Assembly (NCBI GenBank): GCA_964410725.1
Contig: CAYPID010000029.1
Coordinates: 1-28,967 of the forward strand
Direction: 5' to 3'
Origin: CALAZP01 sp964410725
GTDB taxonomy: Bacteria; Bacteroidota; Bacteroidia; Chitinophagales; Saprospiraceae
DNA: 28,967 nt
The notes under the pieces are model-generated. The model saw only the letters and a program-made list of their open reading frames with translations, did no database searches and was not told where the DNA came from. Shown in pieces: positions 1-7,031 of the stretch. Position 1 is the first letter of the stretch. Each line of letters opens with the position of its first letter. Made by a program: the position numbers and the translations under genes.

Positions 1-243
1 CTGGAGCGTTGTGTCCACCACTATTTTAATGGCTATTTGCTCCCTTCGGGAAAAGGTAAAAAAATGTGAGCCCCAAAAGGGTTCCTCTAAAGTTTTGATG
101 GGCGAATATCCTGCGTCCAATGGTGGATAATAGGACGCTCCAATAGTGGACAGCATTTGAGAAAATAGGACTTCATCTTTTTGTCCCTGAAGAGAAAGGA
201 TAAGCGCGTGTAATAGGATAAAAGGCAGCAGAACCTTTTTCAA
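1..243 (-). CDS. N-terminal part of a secreted protein of unknown function (runs off the left edge)
   Basis: An open frame of 81 codons runs leftwards off the window. It starts at a TTG (MKKVLLPFILLHALILSLQG...), and the in-frame stop two codons upstream belongs to the preceding small gene, so TTG or the adjacent ATT must be the start. The N-terminus is a textbook signal peptide: two lysines, a hydrophobic stretch at about residues 4-17, and a likely cleavage near SLQG|QKDE. The mature part seen so far (DEVLFSQMLSTIGASYYPPL...) is not recognised. It begins 3 bases after the small gene at 247-417, so it is probably the third gene of the sigma-factor operon. Function cannot be assigned from this fragment. 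An envelope protein controlled with the sigma factor is an inference. Confidence 0.72.
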   Translation of the reverse strand, partial: MKKVLLPFILLHALILSLQGQKDEVLFSQMLSTIGASYYPPLDAGYSPIKTLEEPFWGSHFFTFSRREQIAIKIVVDTTLQ

Positions 244-246
244 AAT

Positions 247-417
247 TTAAGAAGTAATTGGATTAATCTTTTGTTTGATTTGTTCTATCAGCCTTGGGGA
301 AGGTTTGGGACGTTCTACTTTGGACTTGAGGAAGGTGCTAAATTGCTGATCATGAGTTGTGGCAGTTTTCCTGCTGGCTTGGAATGCGGTATGTCCAGAG
401 GTGGTGATTGGTTTCAT
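247..417 (-). CDS. Small basic 56-aa protein downstream of an ECF sigma factor
   Basis: This is a 56-codon ATG frame (MKPITTSGHTAF...NPITS) between the sigma factor gene and the secreted-protein gene, all on the minus strand. An in-frame stop lies two codons before the ATG, which fixes the start. The product is basic (about 7 Lys, 3 Arg, few acids) with no membrane segment and no cysteine. Its C-terminal half reads FLKSKVERPKPSPRLIEQIK, a proline-rich turn followed by an amphipathic helix. The 3-base spacing to the next gene supports translation as part of one operon. Small genes directly after ECF sigma factors often encode anti-sigma factors, but this one lacks the zinc-finger Cys/His motif of the common type. 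A role as sigma-factor partner is a guess. The plus-strand frame over the same bases is less convincing. Confidence 0.6.
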   Translation of the reverse strand: MKPITTSGHTAFQASRKTATTHDQQFSTFLKSKVERPKPSPRLIEQIKQKINPITS

Positions 418-475
418 ACTTTAGGAATTGTTTCTTTGACTCCGATGTCAAATTTAAGGCTTTTTGTTTTGTAAA

Positions 476-1045
476 TCAAGAGCGATGATCTTCATACCCC
501 TGTTGTTTGGCGTAATCGTACAGTAATTTTTTAAGGGCATTGCGTGCTCTAAATAAGCGAGAGCGAACGGTACCTATAGGAATTTCAAGGATTTGGGCTA
601 TTTCTTCGTAGGAAAAGTCTTCTAAATCAGACAAAACAATGATGGTTTTATAATCTTCCGGCAATTGGTCCATAGCCATAGAAATTTCATCTCCCAGCAT
701 ATTTTCGAAAATGGCTTGGCGCAAATCAAAATATTGATCCGGGGTATGTGCTAATTCCTCAGTTTGATACCCCAATTCTTCTTCAAATTCTACTCGTGTT
801 CCCTTTTTAGTTTGACTCCGATATCTATTGAGAAAGGTATTTTTTAAAATGCGAAACAGCCATGCTTTAGCGTTGGTACCTTTTTCATATCCGGCAATAA
901 AACGCTGTGCTTTGAGGTAAGTATCTTGGACTAAATCTTCCGCGTCCGTTTGATTTTTGGTAAGATGATAGGCAAAAGCGTATAAAGCCTCCAATTGTGG
1001 GAGGAACTCCTTTTCAAAAATATTTACGAGTTGGTTGTTGTCCAT
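476..1045 (-). CDS. ECF-family RNA polymerase sigma factor
   Basis: 189-aa sigma-70 family protein of the ECF type, which directs RNA polymerase to a dedicated promoter set. Region 2 spans about residues 15-88 (AEDLVQDTYLKAQRF for core binding, then AWLFRILKNTFLNRYR for -10 recognition). Region 4 spans about 128-178 (LPEDYKTIIVLSDLEDFSYEEIAQIL, then the helix-turn-helix IPIGTVRSRLFRARNALKKLL). There is no region 1 or 3, as expected for ECF factors, and the length is normal. It is transcribed away from the HtrA protease gene with 111 bp between the starts, and is followed by two genes in the same direction. Pairing of an envelope-stress-type sigma factor with an HtrA protease suggests a stress role, but that is inferred from position only. 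Confidence 0.93.
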   Translation of the reverse strand: MDNNQLVNIFEKEFLPQLEALYAFAYHLTKNQTDAEDLVQDTYLKAQRFIAGYEKGTNAKAWLFRILKNTFLNRYRSQTKKGTRVEFEEELGYQTEELAHTPDQYFDLRQAIFENMLGDEISMAMDQLPEDYKTIIVLSDLEDFSYEEIAQILEIPIGTVRSRLFRARNALKKLLYDYAKQQGYEDHRS

Positions 1046-1075
1046 AAAGGCGTTTTCAACTTATAGGTATAACGC

Positions 1076-1115
1076 TTGTTAAAAAGTTGTTAAACGAAAT
1101 CTTGTTTATAACAAG
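1076..1115. promoter_or_regulatory. Possible operator cluster in the sigma factor/HtrA divergent region
   Basis: Within the 111-bp divergent region three TTGTT(A/T) hexamers lie on the plus strand at 1076-1081, 1087-1092 and 1102-1107. The last is part of a perfect 6-bp inverted repeat with a 3-base centre, CTTGTT TAT AACAAG (1101-1115). No exact TAnnTTTG element was found for either gene, so an alternative-sigma promoter or a regulator site is possible. AT-rich sequence makes chance repeats fairly likely. Confidence 0.3.
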
Positions 1116-1156
1116 TCCAATATTTAAATGGTTATGATTTTTAAAAATTATACAAA

Positions 1157-2344
1157 ATGAAGAATATTATTTCAACCTTAGCTGCCGGATTAATCGGAGG
1201 TTTAATTGTTTTATTAGGTATGCATTGGATGGCACCTAATGCACCCGAGCAAGAATCTAACAAAAATGATTTCCAAGCTTTACCGGCTGTTCACTATGTG
1301 AACCATTCCAATCCAACTATTAGTTCAGAGATGATGAACACATTGGATTTTTCGGAAGCTGCTAAAATTGCCATGCCCGCTGTGGTGCACATTAGAGCAA
1401 AATCTAATGGAGTTGCAAGTACTGGAGATAAATCTATGGAAGGTTATACCAATCCATTTAAATTTTTCTTTGGGGAAGGTGGATTAGAAGAATATAACTA
1501 TCCTAGAGCAGGAAGTGGTTCTGGGGTGATTTACACTTCAGATGGATATATTATTACCAATAATCACGTAGTGGAATTTGCCGATGAAATTGAAGTGACT
1601 TTGTACGATAATAGAAAATTTGAGGCTACAATAATAGGAACGGATTCCAAATCGGACCTAGCCGTGATTAAAATAGATGAAAAGGATTTGCCCATATTGC
1701 AAATGTCCAATTCAGATGAGGCGCAAGTAGGAGAATGGGTATTGGCAGTAGGAAACCCATTTGAATTAACCTCTACAGTTACAGCTGGAATCATTTCCGC
1801 CAAAGGCAGGAACATCCGTTTATTGGGAGGAGGTGATGCCATTGAGTCTTTTATTCAAACAGATGCTGCAGTAAATCCCGGTAATAGCGGGGGCGCTTTA
1901 GTAGATAAATATGGGAATTTACTGGGTATTAATACGGCCATAGCTTCAAGAACAGGTGCCTTTTCTGGATATTCATTTGCTATTCCGGTCCAACTGGCTC
2001 AGCGAGTCGTGGATGACATCATCGAATACGGGAGTTACCAGAGACCTTATTTGGGGGTTGAGATTCTAGAACTCAATGGAAATTATGCGGAGGAATTAGG
2101 TGTAAATATTTCTCAAGGAGTTGTAGTTGAGAATCTTATGGATGGCGGTTCTGCACAATATGCAGGAATTCAACCAAAAGATATTATTGTAAAAGCGGGA
2201 GGAAAAGAGATAAAAAGTGTTGCTGCTCTTCAGGAAGTGGTTGGAAGAGCCCAAGTAGGATCAGTAATGGAAGTTACCGTCAATAGAAAGGGAAAAGAAA
2301 TGGATTTTTCCGTTCAATTAAAAGCACAAAAAAACCAGGAATAG
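1157..2344 (+). CDS. HtrA/Deg-family serine protease, membrane-anchored, one PDZ domain
   Basis: 395-aa trypsin-like protease for periplasmic quality control. Residues 1-27 form a signal anchor (hydrophobic about 5-24). The chymotrypsin-fold domain covers about 65-285 with a complete triad: His137 (TNNHVVEF), Asp167 (SKSDLAVIKI) and Ser244 in the signature PGNSGGAL. A single PDZ domain follows at about 295-390 (YLGVEILEL...GVVVENLMDGGSAQYAGIQPKDIIVKAGG). One PDZ domain plus an N-terminal anchor resembles DegS-type sensors more than two-PDZ DegP, although many Bacteroidota Do-like proteases differ. It is divergent from the ECF sigma factor gene. A strong terminator follows at 2441-2473. A frame on the opposite strand inside this gene is only a shadow. 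Confidence 0.95.
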   Translation: MKNIISTLAAGLIGGLIVLLGMHWMAPNAPEQESNKNDFQALPAVHYVNHSNPTISSEMMNTLDFSEAAKIAMPAVVHIRAKSNGVASTGDKSMEGYTNPFKFFFGEGGLEEYNYPRAGSGSGVIYTSDGYIITNNHVVEFADEIEVTLYDNRKFEATIIGTDSKSDLAVIKIDEKDLPILQMSNSDEAQVGEWVLAVGNPFELTSTVTAGIISAKGRNIRLLGGGDAIESFIQTDAAVNPGNSGGALVDKYGNLLGINTAIASRTGAFSGYSFAIPVQLAQRVVDDIIEYGSYQRPYLGVEILELNGNYAEELGVNISQGVVVENLMDGGSAQYAGIQPKDIIVKAGGKEIKSVAALQEVVGRAQVGSVMEVTVNRKGKEMDFSVQLKAQKNQE

Positions 2345-2440
2345 AGAACAAAATAGATGGTTCTGGGTTATAATGTGAAATTTAGAATGAATATAATTTC
2401 TTCATAAGAATAAAGTTGGTTTTTCGTTTTGTTTTGTTCA

Positions 2441-2473
2441 ATCTGTCTCGTTTTTCGGGACAGATTTTTTTTT
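2441..2473 (+). terminator. Rho-independent terminator after the HtrA gene
   Basis: A 10-bp stem pairs ATCTGTCTCG (2441-2450) with CGGGACAGAT (2456-2465) around a TTTTT loop, with one G-T pair, and runs into nine T residues (2465-2473). It lies about 95 bp after the HtrA stop codon and separates that gene from the downstream ComF gene. A second perfect inverted repeat, TTTGAC-TTTTA-GTCAAA, follows directly at 2471-2487. Confidence 0.88.
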
Positions 2474-2506
2474 GACTTTTAGTCAAATATAGAGGATATT
2501 TAAAGA

Positions 2507-3205
2507 ATGACTTTCAAATGGTGGGATGGATTTACCTCCTTATTTATTCCTAAGCTTTGTTTGGGTTGCCAATATAAGGAAAGACCTTCTGGTCAAATAC
2601 TTTGTTTTCAGTGTGCATCTGAATTGCCAGTTACTCGACACTGGGAAAGGTTATACAATGGTTTTACCGATCGGATTATGGGGCGTTTTCCATTTATAAC
2701 AGCAAGTTCTTATTTGTTTTTCACTCCTGGTGGAACGGTTCAAAATTTAATTCACGAATTAAAATACAACAGAAGACAAGAGGTTGGAAAACAACTAGGT
2801 CAAGCTTTTGGACACCAATTGGCCCTTGCGGAACATTACCAACATATAGATGCGCTTATCCCTGTTCCTTTAACTCCTGATCGGCAATTATCTAGAGGTT
2901 ATAATCAAAGTGAAGTTTTAGCACAAGGAATAGGAATGTCAATGTCAATACCTGTCCTCCCATCAGTTTTGGTACGGATAAAGTCTAAGGTGAGTCAAAC
3001 CAAAATGGGAAGAGAAGAGCGATTAAAAAATATCATGCAATCTTTTAAGTTATTGGATGGGGCATCTATCAAGGGGCGTCACCTTCTCTTGGTAGATGAT
3101 GTGATGACGACTGGAGCCACGTTGGATGCTTGCTGCCAATGTCTATTAAACGGTAATCCGGCTTCTATTCGATTGGCAACTCTGGCTATGGCGGTTAATT
3201 ATTAA
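2507..3205 (+). CDS. ComF-family phosphoribosyltransferase-like protein
   Basis: 232-aa member of the ComF/GntX family, whose members are linked to DNA uptake or DNA handling but mostly lack a proven reaction. The N-terminus has a putative zinc site made by two CxxC pairs: Cys18/Cys21 (CLGC) and Cys33/Cys36 (CFQC). The C-terminal type I phosphoribosyltransferase domain carries the PRPP-binding signature VDDVMTTGAT (196-205) and the family stretch LIPVPLTPDRQLSRGYNQSE (about 117-136). Length is normal. The first ATG after the upstream terminator is used. The gene stands alone, convergent with pyrH across a 311-bp repeat-filled gap. Function beyond the fold is uncertain. Confidence 0.9.
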   Translation: MTFKWWDGFTSLFIPKLCLGCQYKERPSGQILCFQCASELPVTRHWERLYNGFTDRIMGRFPFITASSYLFFTPGGTVQNLIHELKYNRRQEVGKQLGQAFGHQLALAEHYQHIDALIPVPLTPDRQLSRGYNQSEVLAQGIGMSMSIPVLPSVLVRIKSKVSQTKMGREERLKNIMQSFKLLDGASIKGRHLLLVDDVMTTGATLDACCQCLLNGNPASIRLATLAMAVNY

Positions 3206-3252
3206 TGCCATTAGAGCAAATCCTCTACTAACAATACCTGATTTTATGTTGC

Positions 3253-3541
3253 AGAGTACCGATAATTTTTTGGGATTGCTTGTGATAAAAAGACCATTAG
3301 TTTACGGCCAAAGCCCATCAGGGTTGTTGCCTTAATCTGTTACTAGAGTACCGATAAATTTTTGGTATAGCCTGCGATAAAAAGAACTATTGGCTTACGG
3401 CCAAAACCTGTTAAGGTTGTTGCCTTAATTTGCTAGAAGAGTACCGATAATTTTTTGGGATTGCTTGTGATAAAAAGACTATTAGCTCATGGCCAAAACC
3501 TACCAGGGTTACTGCCCTAACCTGCTACCAGAGTACCAATA
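3253..3541. repeat. Three tandem ~92-bp repeats derived from the 3' end of pyrH
   Basis: This is the 311-bp stretch between comF and pyrH. Units at 3253-3344 (92 bp), 3345-3437 (93 bp) and 3438-3529 (92 bp), plus the first bases of a fourth, are clearly related. Read on the minus strand each starts ATYGGTACTCT, the codons for IGTL that end pyrH, and each keeps a stop codon three codons later: pyrH itself ends IGTLVAG, the copies read IGTLLAN and IGTLVTD. Each unit can also form two small hairpins: one like TTAAGG-CAACAA-CCTTAA (3411-3428 in the middle copy) and one like TTGGC-CGTAA-GCCAA followed by a T run. Several differences are G-U compatible on the minus strand. The T runs suggest weak repeated terminators. 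No tRNA or CRISPR structure is present. Confidence 0.85.
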
Positions 3542-4230
3542 TTTTCTCCTTTGACAATTTTGAAAAGATTTTCTTTACTGCCAATATCGAAGACAATTAT
3601 GGGTAGGTTGTTTTCTTTACACAAGGTAAAAGCAGTCATATCCATAACAGAAAGCCCCAAACTAATGACCTTAGCAAAAGTTAATTGATCAAATTTAGTA
3701 GCGGTAGGGTCTTTTTCTGGATCAGCAGAATAAATTCCATCGACTCGGGTACCTTTAAGAATGACGTCAGCATTGATTTCATTAGCCCGTAGGGCAGCAG
3801 CAGAATCGGTAGTGAAATAAGGGCTACCAGTTCCAGCTGAAAAAATAACGACTCTTCCTTTTTCAAGGTGTCTAATGGCGCGCCTTCTGATATAAGGCTC
3901 GGCGACCTCTTTTATTTCTACAGCACTGACTAATCTAGTATAGACCCCTTGAGTTTCCAAAGCCGATTGAAGCGCCATTCCATTGATGACGGTTGCCATC
4001 ATTCCCATATAGTCTCCTTGAACTCTTTCAATGCCTGCTTCAGCAGCTTGTAGTCCTCTAAAGATATTACCTCCTCCAATTACAACGGCAACTTCTACGC
4101 CTTCTTCAATCAGTTGTTTGATTTGTAAAGCATAGTGGTGTAACATTTCTGGAACGATTCCAAAAGGTTGGTTACCCATTAAGGATTCACCACTGAGTTT
4201 GAGCAAGACGCGTTTGTATTTGGTTGCCAT
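3517..4230 (-). CDS. pyrH: Uridylate (UMP) kinase
   Basis: 237-aa hexameric UMP kinase of the amino-acid-kinase fold. It phosphorylates UMP to UDP with ATP in the cytoplasm, for RNA, DNA and sugar-nucleotide synthesis. Visible motifs are YKRVLLKLSGESLMG at the N-terminus, VVIGGGNIFRG for phosphate binding, TRVDGIYSADPEKDP, and GLSVMDMTAFTLCKENNLPI near the C-terminus. The start chosen is the ATG at 4230, because MATKYKRVLLKLSGE matches the usual N-terminus; an ATG three codons upstream (4239) is also possible. It lies downstream of tsf but behind a strong terminator, so it needs read-through or its own promoter, and none matching the phylum consensus was seen. Its last codons are duplicated in the downstream repeats. 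Confidence 0.96.
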   Translation of the reverse strand: MATKYKRVLLKLSGESLMGNQPFGIVPEMLHHYALQIKQLIEEGVEVAVVIGGGNIFRGLQAAEAGIERVQGDYMGMMATVINGMALQSALETQGVYTRLVSAVEIKEVAEPYIRRRAIRHLEKGRVVIFSAGTGSPYFTTDSAAALRANEINADVILKGTRVDGIYSADPEKDPTATKFDQLTFAKVISLGLSVMDMTAFTLCKENNLPIIVFDIGSKENLFKIVKGENIGTLVAG

Positions 4231-4261
4231 GGAGTGCAAGATTAGTTAGGAGTTTCAATAT

Positions 4262-4291
4262 AAAAAAAAAGGCGGAAATCAAATTTCCGCC
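4262..4291 (-). terminator. Rho-independent terminator after tsf
   Basis: On the minus strand a perfect 9-bp stem GGCGGAAAT/ATTTCCGCC (arms 4283-4291 and 4271-4279, 3-base loop) is followed by nine T residues (4270-4262). It begins 8 bp after the tsf stop codon and therefore ends the rplM-rpsI-rpsB-tsf transcript before pyrH. Confidence 0.92.
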
Positions 4292-4298
4292 TTTCCCT

Positions 4299-5132
4299 TT
4301 AGCCCAGTTCAATATGCTTGAACGCGGTAACTGTTAGACCTTTTTCAACGCTGTTAAGATATTCCTTAACAGACATTTTATTGTCTTTTACAAACGCTTG
4401 GTTCAAGAGGGTTGATTCTTTGAAGAATTTATTCAATTTACCGGTAGCAATCTTTTCTAGCATAGCCTCCGGCTTACCTTCTTGTCTGGCTACTTCTTTT
4501 CCAATTTCGATTTCTTTCTCAATAATACTCGCATCAACATCGTCCTTATCAACTGCAATAGGCCTCATAGCCGCAACCTGCATCGCTACATCTCTACCTG
4601 CTTCTAGGTTATTGGCATTTTCACTGCTCAATCCTACCAATACAGCCGCTCTATTGCCCATGTGGATATAGGGAGCAATGAAAGGAGCGTGTAGAATTTG
4701 GTAACCACCTAAATCCACTTTCTCTCCAATTACACCTACCTGTTCAGTTATTTTCTCACCAATGGTGATATTTTGATAAGGTAATTGCAACAACTCTTCG
4801 AGGGTCTTAGGTTGATTTTCAAGTGCGATGGCGCCAAATTCTTTGGCAAGAGCTACGAAATCTTCATTTTTAGCTACGAAGTCTGTTTCACAACTCAATC
4901 TTACAATTACACCAGTTTTGCCGTCTTCAGCAACTAAGGCAATTACTGCTCCTTCCTTCGCATCCCTGTCAGCTCTCTTAGCAGATAATTTTTGTCCTTT
5001 TTTTCTCAACTCCTCAATGGCTTTATCGAAATCCCCTTCAGCTTCTGTTAGGGCTTTTTTGCAGTCCATCATTCCAGCGCCTGTCATTTCTCTGAGTTTC
5101 TTGACGTCAGCAGCGGAGATTGTTGTGCTCAT
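4299..5132 (-). CDS. tsf: Elongation factor Ts
   Basis: 277-aa guanine-nucleotide exchange factor for EF-Tu; it releases GDP so EF-Tu can bind GTP and aminoacyl-tRNA again. The N-terminal UBA-like domain has the signature VKKLREMTGAGMMDCKKAL (about 10-28), and the core has the family motif LSCETDFVAKNEDF (about 78-91). The C-terminus carries the second half of the duplicated core domain and the dimer region. Length fits the family. It follows rpsB by 30 bp in the same direction, the classical rpsB-tsf pair, and ends at a strong terminator. The long plus-strand frames in this region are shadows. Confidence 0.97.
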   Translation of the reverse strand: MSTTISAADVKKLREMTGAGMMDCKKALTEAEGDFDKAIEELRKKGQKLSAKRADRDAKEGAVIALVAEDGKTGVIVRLSCETDFVAKNEDFVALAKEFGAIALENQPKTLEELLQLPYQNITIGEKITEQVGVIGEKVDLGGYQILHAPFIAPYIHMGNRAAVLVGLSSENANNLEAGRDVAMQVAAMRPIAVDKDDVDASIIEKEIEIGKEVARQEGKPEAMLEKIATGKLNKFFKESTLLNQAFVKDNKMSVKEYLNSVEKGLTVTAFKHIELG

Positions 5133-5162
5133 TTTGTATTTATTTAAAAGGTGTTAATGGTT

Positions 5163-5873
5163 TTATTTTGAATTTTCTTTTGCGCTTTTGCGCTCGTTCA
5201 ATCCTTCTTTGATGGCATCAACCATATAATCTACAATTAGCTTGACAGATTTAGATGCATCATCATTAGCGGGAACAGCATAATCCACCAAATTAGGATC
5301 AGAGTTGGTATCCACAATACCGAAAGTTTTCAATCCTAATTTGTGGGCTTCTGATAAAGCAATGTGCTCGTGGTGAATATCTACGATAAAAACGGCAGCT
5401 GGAATCCTATTGAGGTCAGCAATACCTCCCAATACCTTATCTAATTTGATGCGCTCTCTATCCAACATCAATCGCTCTTTTTTAGTTACATTAGCTAAGG
5501 TGCCGTCTTGTAACATTCGGTCGATGTTTTGCATCTTTTTTACAGACCTTCTAATGGTAGAAAAATTGGTCATCATACCTCCTAACCATCTGTCGGTAAC
5601 ATAAGGCATATTAACCGTTTGGGCCGCATTGGAAACAATTTCTCTAGCTTGTTTTTTGGTGGCGACAAACATGATTTTGCGTCCAGATTTGGCAATTGAC
5701 TTCAGCGCATTGGCAGCTCTGGCCATGCTGTCTGCAGTTCGGTTGAGGTCAATGATGTGAATCCCTTTCTTTTCCATGAAAATATAGGGAGCCATTTTAG
5801 GGTTCCATTTTTTCTTCAAGTGGCCAAAGTGTACACCTGCATCGAGAAGATCTTTATAATTCGGTTTTTCCAT
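5163..5873 (-). CDS. rpsB: 30S ribosomal protein S2
   Basis: 236-aa small-subunit protein S2. The hallmark N-terminus KDLLDAGVHFGHLKKKWNPK and MEKKGIHIIDLNRT are present, followed by FVATKKQAREIV, YVTDRWLGGMMTNFSTIRRS and the C-terminal IVDTNSDPNLVDYAVPANDD. The chosen start is the ATG at 5873 (MEKPNYKDLLDAG), which matches other S2 proteins. A longer reading from 5918 adds 15 residues with no family support and would nearly abut rpsI. It is the third gene of the rplM-rpsI-rpsB-tsf operon, 48 bp after rpsI. Confidence 0.97.
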   Translation of the reverse strand: MEKPNYKDLLDAGVHFGHLKKKWNPKMAPYIFMEKKGIHIIDLNRTADSMARAANALKSIAKSGRKIMFVATKKQAREIVSNAAQTVNMPYVTDRWLGGMMTNFSTIRRSVKKMQNIDRMLQDGTLANVTKKERLMLDRERIKLDKVLGGIADLNRIPAAVFIVDIHHEHIALSEAHKLGLKTFGIVDTNSDPNLVDYAVPANDDASKSVKLIVDYMVDAIKEGLNERKSAKENSK

Positions 5874-5921
5874 TTTCTGAAATTTGAATTGCTGTTTGAA
5901 TGTTGAAAAATTGCCCAACGA

Positions 5922-6314
5922 TTAACGCTTGCTGAACTGGAAGCTCTTTCTTGCCTTTGGCTTACCGTACTTCTTACGTTCTACCACTCTAGCATCCCGG
6001 CTTAAGAATTTCTTTTCTTTCAATGGCTTTCTGAAATCTTCGTTGAGTTTGATTAATGCTCGAGAAATTCCCATTCTCACAGCTTCGGCTTGTCCTTTGA
6101 ATCCTCCTCCATTAACTTTTATGTTCAAGTCGTAAATGTTCTCCGACCCAATAGTTTGGAAAGGAGCAACAACAGAATACTGAACATGCGTCTGGGGAAA
6201 GTATTCCTTATAATCTTTTCCGTTAACCACTATTTTACCCGCTCCCTTGGTTAAATACACCCTGGCTACGGAACTTTTCCTTCTGCCAATGGCATTTATC
6301 ATTTCTTTGCTCAT
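5922..6314 (-). CDS. rpsI: 30S ribosomal protein S9
   Basis: 130-aa S9, whose basic C-terminal tail reaches the P-site tRNA. The N-terminus INAIGRRKSSVARVYL, the central GGGFKGQAEAVRMGISRAL and the C-terminal LSRDARVVERKKYGKPKARK followed by FQFSKR are all canonical, including the final lysine-arginine. Length is typical. It is 11 bp downstream of rplM, the conserved L13-S9 pair, and is probably co-transcribed with it. Confidence 0.98.
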   Translation of the reverse strand: MSKEMINAIGRRKSSVARVYLTKGAGKIVVNGKDYKEYFPQTHVQYSVVAPFQTIGSENIYDLNIKVNGGGFKGQAEAVRMGISRALIKLNEDFRKPLKEKKFLSRDARVVERKKYGKPKARKSFQFSKR

Positions 6315-6325
6315 TTATTTATGCT

Positions 6326-6769
6326 TTATAGGGTTAATGGTTGAGGTTGCTGCGCAGCATGTGGGTGCACATCTCCTGTGTAAACGAAAAGTTTTTTGTA
6401 CATCGCTCTTCCTAATCTATTTTTAGGTAACATTCCCTTGACCGCCATTTCTACGATTCTTTCAGGATGTTTCTGCAATACTTCTTTGGCAGTAGCGATT
6501 TTTTGACCTCCAGGATATCCTGAATAAGTCTGATATTCCTTGGCATTCATCTTGTTGCCAGTGAATTTTACTTTTTCCGCATTGAGCACGATAATGTAAT
6601 CTCCACAATCGACATGAGGTGTGTAAGAAGGCTTGTGTTTGCCCCTCAAAATATGTGCAATCTGAGTGCACAAACGCCCTACGGTTTTGCCTTCAGCGTC
6701 TACGACAAACCATTTTTGTTCAACCGTCTCTTTGTTGGCCGATTTGGTTTTGTAACTTAATGTATTCAT
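6326..6769 (-). CDS. rplM: 50S ribosomal protein L13
   Basis: 147-aa L13, an early assembly protein of the large subunit. Visible family motifs are KWFVVDAEGKTVGRLCTQIA, LRGKHKPSYTPHVDCGDYII, KEYQTYSGYPGGQK and VKGMLPKNRLGRAMYKKLFV. The length is typical. It is the first gene of the ribosomal operon. A promoter matching the phylum consensus lies 67 bp upstream (6836-6866), and the 5' untranslated part is AT-rich. Confidence 0.98.
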   Translation of the reverse strand: MNTLSYKTKSANKETVEQKWFVVDAEGKTVGRLCTQIAHILRGKHKPSYTPHVDCGDYIIVLNAEKVKFTGNKMNAKEYQTYSGYPGGQKIATAKEVLQKHPERIVEMAVKGMLPKNRLGRAMYKKLFVYTGDVHPHAAQQPQPLTL

Positions 6770-6835
6770 TTATGTTTTTTTATTAATTCAACGCTCTGCA
6801 AACCTTCGATTAAGACCCTTTTTACAAAGCAGGCA

Positions 6836-6866
6836 CAAAAGTAATAGAATCAGCTACAAATAGCAA
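6836..6866 (-). promoter_or_regulatory. Housekeeping promoter of the rplM operon
   Basis: On the minus strand TTG (6866-6864) is followed after 20 bp by TACTTTTG (6843-6836). This matches the Bacteroidota primary-sigma pattern TTG-N17-23-TAnnTTTG exactly. Transcription would start near 6830, about 60 bases before the rplM ATG, and serve rplM-rpsI-rpsB-tsf. Confidence 0.75.
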
Positions 6867-7031
6867 TAGATGTCGATAAAAAAAATTATAACTCTTTGAT
6901 AAACAGCCCTTTTTTGGAAAAAATATTTTTACAGGCTAATTTAAAAGCGGATATTTTGCCTACTATCCGACCCACTCCAAGTTCTAATTAGTATCAATCG
7001 AACTTTAGCGGAAATTATCTCCCACTCCTAA

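Noticed and set aside
271..474. 67-aa plus-strand open frame beginning with TTG
   Set aside because: Its product has no recognisable feature, and the opposite strand carries a better-placed 56-aa gene in the sigma-factor operon.
3253..3541. CRISPR array or tRNA cluster in the tandem repeats
   Set aside because: Units are ~92 bp and contiguous without unique spacers of CRISPR size, and no cloverleaf can be drawn; they clearly derive from the pyrH end.
4318..5157. Long plus-strand frames opposite tsf
   Set aside because: They are mirror frames of a highly conserved gene and encode low-complexity Ser/Ala/Leu-rich sequence.
5874..5918. 15-residue N-terminal extension of S2
   Set aside because: Family N-terminus begins at the internal ATG (MEKPNYKDLLDAG).
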